Positions 6,639 through 13,183 of a DNA stretch of 17,169 nucleotides are shown here, piece after piece. The DNA lies in contig USSR01000061.1 in the NCBI GenBank assembly GCA_900557355.1, forward strand, positions 1 to 17,169, in the 5' to 3' direction. A model generated the notes under the pieces. That model saw only the letters and a list, made by a program, of their open reading frames with translations. It was not told where the DNA came from and made no database searches. Position numbers and translations under genes: made by a program. Within the stretch, counting starts at the first letter, position 1. Every line of letters starts with the position of its first letter. This stretch comes from an uncultured Bacteroides sp. GTDB lineage: Bacteria; Bacteroidota; Bacteroidia; Bacteroidales; Bacteroidaceae.

Positions 6639-7526
6639 ATGAGAATCATAGATCATAAACCTGTTTTATTTGAAAAGTCCGCTCATAACATTTGGACCGA
6701 CCCGTATATTCAGCAGCAGATATTAAAAGATCACCTTGATCCGCAATCTGATGGTGCCAGCCGAAAGCGGGAATCAGTTCTGAAGATAGTGGATTTCATA
6801 CTCCAGCACACAAAGCCCCAAAGTCATTTGCTTGATTTAGGTTGCGGTCCGGGACTGTACACATCGCTTTTAGCAGATAAGGATTATATGGTGACGGGCA
6901 TTGATTTTAATAAAGCTTCTATAGAATATGCCATTGGAAAACGGGAGGAAATCAACTATATTTTGGGTGACTACATCAATAATTATCCTATGGGTAAGTA
7001 CGATGCAATCACCATGATCTATTGTGATATGGGAACCCATCCGGATAGTGATCGCGACCAATTGCTGGACAATATATATCTTTCGCTGACTGATGGAGGT
7101 ATTCTCATTTTTGATGTTTTCTCGGAAGGGATTATTGATGACAGACAGGAAAGCCGGGATTGGAAATATGCCCCTTGCGGTGGGTTCTGGAATGAAAGTG
7201 AATATTTACTTCTAAGCCAAACATTCCATTATCCGGAGAACAAAGTTTTTGCATATCAATATAACCTGATACTTGAAGACACAGCCAAACATTTCATCAT
7301 TTGGGAAAGGTATTATTCGGAGGAAGAAATAACAAGTATATTGAGAAAGGTAGGATTCCGCAAAATTACACTTTCAATATATAATGGTTTATTCTCCCAA
7401 GCGGAAATCGCTAACATTATCGTGAGACAAAGAAATTTCTTCAAAACGACTTGTGCAGCTGCCTTTTTGAGGACACTGGCTACTGATGCCCAAATAGATG
7501 TTCTTTGGATAACAATTCTTGTATAG
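6639..7526 (+). CDS. class I SAM-dependent methyltransferase (second of a pair), C-terminus probably replaced
   Basis: The 295-residue frame shows motif I LLDLGCGPG at residues 64-72, GID at 87-89, and YDAITMIYCDMG near 119-130. The N-terminal WTDPYIQQQILKDHLDP block is typical of a small-molecule methyltransferase group also seen in clostridia. The family-like sequence continues to about NGLFSQ (residue ~252). The last 45 or so codons lie antisense to the end of the DUF1349 gene (overlap 7389-7526) and read like the opposite strand of that gene. I infer that the native end was lost in a rearrangement and that translation now runs to the first chance stop. Catalytic motifs are intact, so activity is possible. 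It follows the first methyltransferase by 41 nt. Confidence 0.75.
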   Translation: MRIIDHKPVLFEKSAHNIWTDPYIQQQILKDHLDPQSDGASRKRESVLKIVDFILQHTKPQSHLLDLGCGPGLYTSLLADKDYMVTGIDFNKASIEYAIGKREEINYILGDYINNYPMGKYDAITMIYCDMGTHPDSDRDQLLDNIYLSLTDGGILIFDVFSEGIIDDRQESRDWKYAPCGGFWNESEYLLLSQTFHYPENKVFAYQYNLILEDTAKHFIIWERYYSEEEITSILRKVGFRKITLSIYNGLFSQAEIANIIVRQRNFFKTTCAAAFLRTLATDAQIDVLWITILV

Positions 7527-8135
7527 ACGAACCATGTTCCATCTTTTCTTGTCGATGGAATAATAGCTGGCAATGGTTTTTGTATCAGATGAAATCTTCA
7601 AGTAAACAGATGAAACATCTAATTTATCATGATTATTATCATCGGATGTTCCTTGTGTTCTTACTGTAACAATACGGTGGTTACCGTATTCATCCTGTTC
7701 AAATGCCAGTTTCTGCCAGAGTGAATCACAAGAATATACAAAAAGGTCAGCTGCATTATACAATCCCTCCGTTGTGAATTCCGGAGTAACCTTGGCTATT
7801 AACGTAAAAGGTTTCGTGTTCTCAACGGGGACAAGCAGAATAGGAAGCGTTGTATTTGACAGTTTTCCATTCGGGTCACTGAAGAAATCCAGTCCTCCGG
7901 CACAATGGAATTCCAATGCGCCATCATCAAGCAGTTTCACGCAATTTTCAGCTCCATTGATGGCATTAGTGAAAGTGATGTTTCCCGCACTGATTTTGCA
8001 ATCTATAACTTTGTTCATAACTGTTTCGTTCATTGTTTGTTGAGACTCATCTTGCTTAGCAGAATTGTTAGATTGGCAAGAAGCCAATATGATGCTTCCT
8101 GCAAGAATTACTTGACAAATAGTATTACTTTTCAT
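7389..8135 (-). CDS. DUF1349-domain lipoprotein
   Basis: The 248-residue precursor has a lipoprotein signal with lipobox LASC (Cys20), then a Ser/Asn/Gln-rich linker. The body from about residue 45 fits the DUF1349 beta-sandwich (concanavalin-like) family: ALEFHCAGGLDFFSDPNG, PFTLIAKVTPEF, GLYNAADLFVYSCDSLWQKLAFE, and a C-terminal YLGISSQCPQKG segment. It ends in VSDFRLGE, which looks like a native end. It is probably anchored in the outer membrane or facing the periplasm; carbohydrate-related roles are common but not shown. The last 138 nt overlap the opposing methyltransferase frame. The -7 box at 8168-8175 with a TTG about 20 bp further upstream suggests its own promoter. Confidence 0.82.
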   Translation of the reverse strand: MKSNTICQVILAGSIILASCQSNNSAKQDESQQTMNETVMNKVIDCKISAGNITFTNAINGAENCVKLLDDGALEFHCAGGLDFFSDPNGKLSNTTLPILLVPVENTKPFTLIAKVTPEFTTEGLYNAADLFVYSCDSLWQKLAFEQDEYGNHRIVTVRTQGTSDDNNHDKLDVSSVYLKISSDTKTIASYYSIDKKRWNMVRLYKNCYPKNIYLGISSQCPQKGSCTSRFEEISLSHDNVSDFRLGE

Positions 8136-8167
8136 TGCTTAATAGATTATGAATGATTAATTTTTTG

Positions 8168-8175
8168 CAAAAATA
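8168..8175 (-). promoter_or_regulatory. -7 box for the DUF1349 lipoprotein
   Basis: The minus-strand reading is TATTTTTG, with TTG at 8196-8198 as a -33 candidate at 20-bp spacing, and the ATG about 33 nt downstream. Confidence 0.5.
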
Positions 8176-8352
8176 GTCTGTTTCGGCCATTCACACAATG
8201 GTGAAAAATAACCAAATTCATAACGGGACAATAAACTGGTTTTGGAAAGCATCACGAATTAGTGATATACAGCACATCGATATTCTGATTACACGAAAAG
8301 TCCGGTTAGTTGAGGAACAATTAGCTTATGGAGATGTTTTTAATCTTATACT

Positions 8353-8368
8353 ATAGAATTAATTCTAT
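8353..8368. promoter_or_regulatory. 16-bp perfect palindrome upstream of the nitroreductase
   Basis: ATAGAATTAATTCTAT is its own reverse complement and lies 65 bp before the preferred nitroreductase ATG at 8433. It may be an operator. Being AT-only apart from one G/C per arm, it could be chance. Confidence 0.3.
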
Positions 8369-8432
8369 GGGTATCCTGAAGTTTTTTAGCTCTAAGGAAA
8401 AGTATAATAGTATTATAACATTTTACAGCATT

Positions 8433-9161
8433 ATGAATTTAGACGAAGTCCTCCATTATCGTCGCTCTGTGCGAGCGTATGACAGAACAAAACTGATAGA
8501 TCCGGAACGAATAAAACATTGTCTGGAATTGGCAACATTAGCTCCCAACAGCTCGGATATGCAGTTGTGGGAGTTCTATCATATCACTCAGCCCGAATTA
8601 CTGGCAAAGGTTTCAAGAGCTTGTCTCAATCAGAAAGCCACTTCTACAGCTTCACAAATAGTCGTTTTCGTGGTGCGGCGTGATTGGTACAGGAAACATG
8701 CGCGGTTTGTACTTGACTTCGAGCGGGAGAATATCCGGCGTTACAGTCCGAAAGAACGTCAGGCCAAACGCATCAAAGACCGGGAATTATACTATGGCAA
8801 ATTGATGCCGTTTGTTTATGCCCGTTTCTTTGGAATTTTGGGATTATTCAGAAAACTACTGGTTAATATCATCAGCATTTTCCGCCCGATGATGCTCGAA
8901 GTCTCCGAAAATGATATGCGCGTGACTGCCCATAAATCTTGTGCACTCGCTGCCCAAACGTTTATGATTGCTATGGCAAACGAAGGGTATGACACTTGTC
9001 CTCTGGAAGGTTTAGATAGCCGTCGGCTAAAAAGGATACTGAAATTGCCTCATGGTGCTGAAATAAATATGGTTATCCCCTGTGGAATACGGGACGGAAA
9101 TAAAGGAATCTGGGGAGAACGGTGCAGAGTACCATTTGATGAAGTTTATCGTAGAATTTAA
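8433..9161 (+). CDS. nitroreductase family protein
   Basis: The preferred start, ATG at 8433, gives 242 residues beginning MNLDEVLHYRRSVRAYD. The frame is open back to an ATG at 8328, but the extra 35 residues (MEMFLILYY...) do not look conserved and would run across a palindrome. RRSVRAY at residues 10-16 is the usual FMN-phosphate contact of nitroreductases, APNSSDMQLWEFY (37-49) continues the flavin site, and AQTFMIAMANEGYDTCPLEG (about 175-194) is the typical C-terminal family block. The middle (KERQAKRIKDRELYYGKLMP) is a longer basic insert than in small nitroreductases. It is probably an FMN-dependent NAD(P)H oxidoreductase in the cytoplasm; the substrate is unknown. It is a single gene; no TAnnTTTG box was found directly upstream. 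Confidence 0.85.
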   Translation: MNLDEVLHYRRSVRAYDRTKLIDPERIKHCLELATLAPNSSDMQLWEFYHITQPELLAKVSRACLNQKATSTASQIVVFVVRRDWYRKHARFVLDFERENIRRYSPKERQAKRIKDRELYYGKLMPFVYARFFGILGLFRKLLVNIISIFRPMMLEVSENDMRVTAHKSCALAAQTFMIAMANEGYDTCPLEGLDSRRLKRILKLPHGAEINMVIPCGIRDGNKGIWGERCRVPFDEVYRRI

Positions 9162-9297
9162 AGTCGTTTTTTGATTATCAGTTCATGCTATATGTCAGGT
9201 ATTGTAAAAATGTAAAGTTCGTTTATGCTAAGTAAAATAGAATATATCATAGTCTCAAATATAGACAAATTATAGGCGTTTTTCTGCCTTGTTCAGC

Positions 9298-9337
9298 TTC
9301 CTGTTATTCGTTTTTTAAGAATAACGGGAACGTTTTT
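9298..9337 (+). terminator. probable terminator after the nitroreductase
   Basis: The arms 9298-9309 and 9319-9330 form a 12-bp stem (one G-U) with a 9-nt loop, followed by CGTTTTT. It lies about 137 nt after the nitroreductase stop. A second AT-rich inverted repeat (9330-9339 with 9359-9368) follows directly. Nothing coding was seen in 9162-9463. Confidence 0.6.
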
Positions 9338-9403
9338 AAAGAATGTGCTCAACGTTTATTAAAAACGTAAAAAGCCTCTTTTAGGCCTAAATTTGATAAA
9401 TAT

Positions 9404-9445
9404 CAACAAAAAAGGCGGTGATTCTTATGAAGAACAACCGCCTTT
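9404..9445 (-). terminator. terminator of the DUF4248 gene
   Basis: AAAGGCGGT (9411-9419) pairs with ACCGCCTTT (9437-9445), and the loop itself contains TTCTT/AAGAA. On the minus strand a T-run follows. It starts 19 nt past the stop at 9464. Confidence 0.85.
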
Positions 9446-9463
9446 CCTATTTATTGTCTATTA

Positions 9464-9688
9464 TTATTCCGGGAATGGATCACCCAGATTCTCTATTATC
9501 AGCCCGTATTGCTTGGGAGAGAGCCAACGATGATTATAAGGCTGATAGCCCGTTTCAACTAAAGCAGTCGCCAGATTTGTACACCTTTTAATGCTTCGTT
9601 GTAAAGATCTTACTGCATTTTTCGGAGTGGAACAACCGGGGAAATACATACCGGCCAATTCGGAGAAAGAAAGAATCAGTTTTGCCAT
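9464..9688 (-). CDS. DUF4248-like small protein
   Basis: The 74-residue product (MAKLILSFSELAGMYFPGC..., ..QYGLIIENLGDPFPE) matches my recollection of DUF4248, a short Bacteroides-specific family. The N-terminal SFSELAGMYFPGCSTPKNAVRSLQRSIKRC block with a Cys pair, and a C-terminal helix-like LSPKQYGLIIENLG, look like a small helix-turn-helix-type fold, possibly DNA-binding. There is no signal peptide. It is monocistronic, with -7 box 9738-9745 and a strong terminator. Such genes often occur near HU-like genes, and one lies 5 kb away here. The role is unknown. Confidence 0.75.
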   Translation of the reverse strand: MAKLILSFSELAGMYFPGCSTPKNAVRSLQRSIKRCTNLATALVETGYQPYNHRWLSPKQYGLIIENLGDPFPE

Positions 9689-9737
9689 TTGCTAAGGTTT
9701 TAGGTTTAATATTAAAATTCAGTTTTTTAAAGCTCTA

Positions 9738-9745
9738 CAAAGATA
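9738..9745 (-). promoter_or_regulatory. -7 box for the DUF4248 gene
   Basis: The minus-strand reading is TATCTTTG, with a TTG at 9766-9768 about 20 bp upstream as the -33 candidate. Confidence 0.5.
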
Positions 9746-9859
9746 CTACATCAGAAAGGCGAAGTCAAGTATTTGGGTTGGTTTTTCCGACTTTTATTTT
9801 TTCTTTTTTTATTCTTCTCATTTTTCTGAGATAACATCTTGTATATTCGTTTTTTTTTA

Positions 9860-9867
9860 TAAATTTG
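9860..9867 (+). promoter_or_regulatory. -7 box for the beta-propeller lipoprotein
   Basis: TAAATTTG matches TAnnTTTG. TTG at 9839-9841 sits 18 bp upstream and the ATG about 29 nt downstream. Confidence 0.55.
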
Positions 9868-9895
9868 CCCAACTTACAACATAACAAAAAACAAT

Positions 9896-10995
9896 ATGCG
9901 ACACTCTTGTATTTCCTTTCTCAGCATCTCTTTTTTTCTTCTCACGGCTTGTTCCGGAGAAAAAGGTTCACATGATCAGGTTTCTACAGTCAGTATTGAT
10001 AAAGGCGTCGAACACTTTGATGCGGACTACACTTCGGCACAATATCAATCTCTTTTCAAAAATCCGAAAACGATCCGGTTGGAAACGAATGATAAATGCC
10101 TGTTGAGTGCTAATGCGTACCTGCTTAATGTGACTCCAAAGTACATAGTTATCGGAGATAAGACGAGTTTTTATTTCTTTAATGCCGAAAACGGTTCTTT
10201 TCTTTCTGTGATGGACAGGAAAGGAAATGGACCTGAAGAATATGCCGACATCTTTTCCCGCTTTTTTGATGAAGAAAAAGAGTTGATTTATGTTGCTACT
10301 CCTAATAAGACTAAATTATATATAAGCCGGACGGGACTTTCGTCAGCGAATACCCCAAAGATAGTATATCCAACTTTATTGGTGTATCCAACGGATATTG
10401 GGGAACCTACAAAAGAGAATATCAGAAATCGCACTTAGTAGCCTTCTTTGATAAGGACTGGAACATGAAACAATCTTTCTTTCCTTTCGATGTTGAATCG
10501 GTGACGGGCTTTTCGGGTGGCTACATCGTGCCCAGATTCAGAGACGGAAACGACCAAGTGTGTATTGTGATTAATGATACGCTGTATGCCAGCAGAAAGG
10601 AAAAACTCATTCCCGCTGTGACCATCAATCAGGGCAAACTAAAGATGCCGACAGATTTGAATGGCGATCTTGAACGTATGCTTACGGAAGGGAAGTATTG
10701 CATCAAAGCGGAAAATGCTTTATTGGTGAATGACCTGTTGTTTTATGATTTCTTCTGGAATGAGAGCAGGCATTATACACTATGGGATACAAATAGCGGG
10801 GAATTGTTGACTCATTCGGAAAAAGGATATGTCATGCCTTATAATGAGAAAGCAATTGTAAATACTCCCGTTTCCCTTATCCGGAACAACAAGGCATATA
10901 CATTGCTTTCTATTGATAAATTGGCTCAATATGGTTTAGCTAATGAGGAGGATGACTCAAATCCTACATTGCTCTGTGTGGATTTAGGAAACTGA
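9896..10995 (+). pseudogene. 6-bladed beta-propeller lipoprotein, frame broken at a TA repeat
   Basis: The first frame (9896-10438) starts with a lipoprotein signal, lipobox LTAC (Cys19), and carries DRKGNGPEEY at residues 107-116, a hallmark of Bacteroides 6-bladed propeller lipoproteins (BF3164-like). Its sense ends at NKTKLY (about 10321), after which the frame reads nonsense to a stop. The other frame reads YKPDGTFVSEYPKDS and then GVSNGYWGTYKREYQ from 10321 onward, to a stop at 10995 (CVDLGN). The switch falls in TTATATATAAG. One extra TA there, or one lost base, explains it; repaired, the protein is about 366 residues, normal for the family. Downstream it overlaps the opposing membrane gene by 12 nt. 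If the break is real, only a signal peptide and about one third of the propeller are made. The role of the family is unclear. Confidence 0.75.
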
Positions 10996-11307
10996 AATAT
11001 AGTGTCCAGCAAGTCCAACCAATGTTCCCAATATTACGGCATTGAATGCTATTATTGGCAAAGATTTCTTATCCGAATGTCCTACTTGAATAAGCATCGG
11101 GATAGTTAGTGCCAAGCCTACAACACCTCCTTCCAGCCACCAGGGAATATGAGGTATGTCTACATTGAGAATAATGATTGAAACAAAGAAGTAATGGAAA
11201 AACGCCGAAACGGTGGAGTAGCGGGGAAGTTTCTGCATAATCATAGGAATGATGTCTATGACTCCGGCAATCAATCCGATAATTGCCGAGAAAAATAATT
11301 TGTCCAT
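10984..11307 (-). CDS. small integral membrane protein
   Basis: The 107-residue protein has about four membrane segments (residues ~5-24, 33-50, 57-75, 84-104), and short polar loops include RYSTVS and HSDKKS. I do not recognise a named family. It starts 8 nt after the sigma-factor stop on the same strand, so the two are probably co-transcribed, and it might be a target or partner of that factor; this is inference from position only. No Cys-His anti-sigma motif is present. Its 3' end overlaps the opposing propeller gene by 12 nt. Confidence 0.65.
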   Translation of the reverse strand: MDKLFFSAIIGLIAGVIDIIPMIMQKLPRYSTVSAFFHYFFVSIIILNVDIPHIPWWLEGGVVGLALTIPMLIQVGHSDKKSLPIIAFNAVILGTLVGLAGHYISVS

Positions 11308-11315
11308 GTCAGATA

Positions 11316-12041
11316 TTATTTAGTTAGTGATGAAAAATCATCTGTTTTAAGCAGATTGAAAAGATATTCTTTGGCTTGCTGTTTAGAAGAGTGTCTGAGT
11401 AAGTTTGAATACAGAGCTGTCGCGGCATCAATGTTTTCCATGGCAGACTTCGATGTGGAGATTCTCTCCGGTACCAATGATGATGAGTAAGGCAGGGCAG
11501 GATCGATACGGTGTTGGCTGAGGGCATAATTTACCCGGTTCATACAGTTACATTTCTTGCCTCCTGCGTGCTCGCAATATTCTGACAGGAAAGAACTCAT
11601 TACTTTTCTGGAGCGTGACAGCCGTTTCCTGAAGTTGTCAGCCGACAATCCTGTAATCTCACTTCCCAGTCGGCTGTCTACATCAAACATGGTCCCCAGA
11701 ATGAAGATTAACCTGTCAAATGGATTTAAGCATTGAAGCAAAACGTTGGTGCATGACAGTTTCAGCTCTTCCGAGAAAATCTTTTTCTCAGCCAGATTTG
11801 TTTGGTCAACTGAAGAGGCGACATATCTGTCTATATCACTCCCGAAGATTTCAAAAGACAAAGGATGATTTGCGATGTCTTTATTCTTCTCATTGATTAA
11901 ATGGTTTACGGCTATTTTATACACCCATGTCGAAAATAAACTTTTTCCTTTATAAGAAGAAAGGCTTGTGATGACCTTTATCAGAATGTCTTGCTTTGCG
12001 TCTTCGGCATCTTCAATCCGCCCGAGCATGCGCAATGACAA
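11316..12041 (-). CDS. sigma-70 family (ECF-like) RNA polymerase sigma factor, 5'-truncated
   Basis: The frame reads LRMLGRIEDAEDAKQDILIKVITSLSSYKGKSLFSTWVYKIAVNHLIN at its start, which is sigma region 2.2-2.4. A region 4-like block follows (DRLIFILGTMFDVDSRLGSEITGLSADNFRKRLSRSRKVM). The usual 20-40 residues of region 2.1 are missing: the frame is closed by a TAA at 12051-12053, and only TTG (12041) or an internal ATG (12029) can start it. After region 4 there is an extension of about 95 residues with CEHAGGKKCNC, a possible metal-binding Cys motif, and a helical tail. The gene follows HicB by 32 nt on the same strand, so it now lies downstream of the toxin-antitoxin promoter. It may be non-functional for core RNA polymerase binding. 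A start I have misjudged is the main alternative. Confidence 0.72.
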   Translation of the reverse strand: MSLRMLGRIEDAEDAKQDILIKVITSLSSYKGKSLFSTWVYKIAVNHLINEKNKDIANHPLSFEIFGSDIDRYVASSVDQTNLAEKKIFSEELKLSCTNVLLQCLNPFDRLIFILGTMFDVDSRLGSEITGLSADNFRKRLSRSRKVMSSFLSEYCEHAGGKKCNCMNRVNYALSQHRIDPALPYSSSLVPERISTSKSAMENIDAATALYSNLLRHSSKQQAKEYLFNLLKTDDFSSLTK

Positions 12042-12073
12042 ATATAGTGATTATAATAGAATGAATTTCTATT

Positions 12074-12412
12074 CTATAACATAGCTGTAATTTGCTTCTC
12101 CAGTGCTTGTTTGATGAAAGCATTGATAGAGATACCTGCACGCTGTGCCAGCATTGCGATATGGCTATGTATCTCAGGAGTCAGACGAACATTTAATGAT
12201 CCTGAATAGCTTTTGTGCGGTTGTACCCCTTCTTCTTCACAATAAGCCAGATAATCATCGACTGCTCCATGAAATGCTTCTGTCAGTTCTTGAACACTCT
12301 GTCCTTCGAAATTAACCATTCCATTTATTCCTTCTATTTTACCGAAAAAAACGCTGTCTTCTTCACTGAAGTTGACAGACCCAATGAAACCTTTGTACCT
12401 TAATGTATTCAT
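12074..12412 (-). CDS. hicB: HicB-family antitoxin
   Basis: The 112-residue protein has the two parts of HicB. Residues about 1-65 form the partial RNase H-like domain (YKGFIGSVNFSEEDSVFFGKI, then a GQSVQELTEAFHGAVDDYLAYCEE helix). Residues about 73-108 form a ribbon-helix-helix DNA-binding domain (LNVRLTPEIHSHIAMLAQRAGISINAFIKQALEK). It should neutralise HicA and repress the operon. It lies 16 nt after hicA on the minus strand, the toxin-first order usual for hicAB. The palindrome at 12707-12727 over the promoter is the natural operator candidate. Confidence 0.9.
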   Translation of the reverse strand: MNTLRYKGFIGSVNFSEEDSVFFGKIEGINGMVNFEGQSVQELTEAFHGAVDDYLAYCEEEGVQPHKSYSGSLNVRLTPEIHSHIAMLAQRAGISINAFIKQALEKQITAML

Positions 12413-12428
12413 AATAATACTCCTTTCT

Positions 12429-12686
12429 TCATTTTATAAAACCTGCATCCATCAAATCATTTAATACTTGTTTCATTGCATACCCTTTGATAAGGTTGCC
12501 GGGATGAGGTTTGTGAATCATTATAGGGCGTTTGTCTCCATTCTTAAAGATAACTCTCAAACCGGAAGTTTTACCTTTATTCGATTTTTCATAACCAAAT
12601 ATCGACAACAAGCGTTCCATTTCTTCAAATGTAAAATTTGCTGGTAACGACTTGAAACGTTCGATAAGTTTTTCTTTTGTTCCCAT
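12429..12686 (-). CDS. hicA: HicA-family mRNA interferase toxin
   Basis: The 85-residue protein fits HicA in size and shape: helix 1 KEKLIERFKSLP, helix 2 FEEMERLLSIFGYEK, strands SGLRVIFKNG and RPIMIHKPHPGN, then helix GYAMKQVLNDLMDAGFIK. His58 in IHKPHPG is in the position of the catalytic histidine of this double-stranded-RNA-binding-like fold. The usual G-S-H strand start is SGL here, a mild deviation. The activity expected from the family is cleavage of mRNA in translation. It is the first gene of the operon, with its promoter at 12703-12710. Confidence 0.9.
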   Translation of the reverse strand: MGTKEKLIERFKSLPANFTFEEMERLLSIFGYEKSNKGKTSGLRVIFKNGDKRPIMIHKPHPGNLIKGYAMKQVLNDLMDAGFIK

Positions 12687-12702
12687 TCATTTATAAGTTT
12701 AG

Positions 12703-12727
12703 CAAATGTAACTACAAAATAGTTACA
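12703..12727 (-). promoter_or_regulatory. hicAB promoter with overlapping palindromic operator candidate
   Basis: The minus-strand -7 box is TACATTTG (12703-12710), and a TTG at 12731-12733 gives a 20-bp spacing. An inverted repeat with perfect 8-bp arms (TGTAACTA at 12707-12714, TAGTTACA at 12720-12727, 5-bp spacer) overlaps the box and the spacer, where a ribbon-helix-helix repressor would block RNA polymerase. Confidence 0.6.
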
Positions 12728-12769
12728 ATCCAATAATAGGGGGTATAAAGTATGTCAAAAGGAGATACA

Positions 12770-12836
12770 TCCGTAATATTGGTTATATATTCCGTAATTT
12801 ATATACCTGCATACTGGATAATACTCCGTAATTTTG
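12770..12836 (+). promoter_or_regulatory. orphan promoter with three TCCGTAAT direct repeats
   Basis: TCCGTAAT occurs at 12770-12777, 12791-12798 and 12825-12832, steps of 21 and 34 bp. The last copy runs into TAATTTTG (12829-12836), a TAnnTTTG -7 box. This looks like the control region of the flavodoxin-flavin reductase unit, with repeats as binding sites of an unknown regulator. The gene start it once served is damaged. Confidence 0.5.
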
Positions 12837-12886
12837 TATCATTGCAATATGCTTCCCGAATCGAAGCGTTTGCTACGGAAAAGTAA

Positions 12887-13177
12887 TCTATATCACGTCC
12901 TGCCTTAAGCTCCAAGTCGGCGAACCTGGCGGACTATGATACTGTTTATATAGGTTTTCCCATCTGGTGGAATTTAGCTCCGAGAATCATCAAGACTTTT
13001 ATAGAAAGTGGTGATTTTTCGGGTAAGACGATTATTCTGTTTGCCACGTCGGGCGGAAGCAGTATCTCCAATTCCGAAAAGGAATTGCAGAAAACTTATT
13101 CCAATCTGAAGTGGCAGAAAGGCAAACTGCTGAACGGTGCAACCAAAGAAGACATTAAACAATGGACTCAAAAATAA
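12887..13177 (+). pseudogene. flavodoxin, C-terminal half only
   Basis: The frame from 12887 to the TAA at 13175-13177 reads RPALSSKSANLADYDTVYIGFPIWWN, then a FIESGDFSGKTIILFATSGGSSIS segment, ending IKQWTQK. This is the second half of a flavodoxin: GFPIWW is the aromatic FMN-contacting loop and ATSGGS the later loop. The N-terminal half with the phosphate-binding SxTGNT loop is absent, and the frame is closed upstream by TAA at 12884-12886. No start codon precedes it. It ends 6 nt before the flavin reductase, so the two formed an operon. Loss of the 5' half left the promoter region in place about 50 bp upstream. Confidence 0.8.
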
Positions 13178-13183
13178 ATTAGT

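Noticed and set aside
6605..6658. Short upstream frame (MNNMKELSTRKHENHRS) overlapping the second methyltransferase start
   Set aside because: It is out of frame with the gene and shows no sign of conservation; the gene's N-terminus is family-like from near 6639.
8328..8432. Extended 35-residue N-terminus for the nitroreductase
   Set aside because: Family-like sequence begins at MNLDEVLHYRRSVRAYD (8433), and the extension crosses a perfect palindrome and looks non-coding.
12056..12077. AT-rich inverted repeat after hicB as a terminator
   Set aside because: The 7-bp stem has one G-C pair per arm and no T-tract, so read-through into the sigma remnant is more likely.
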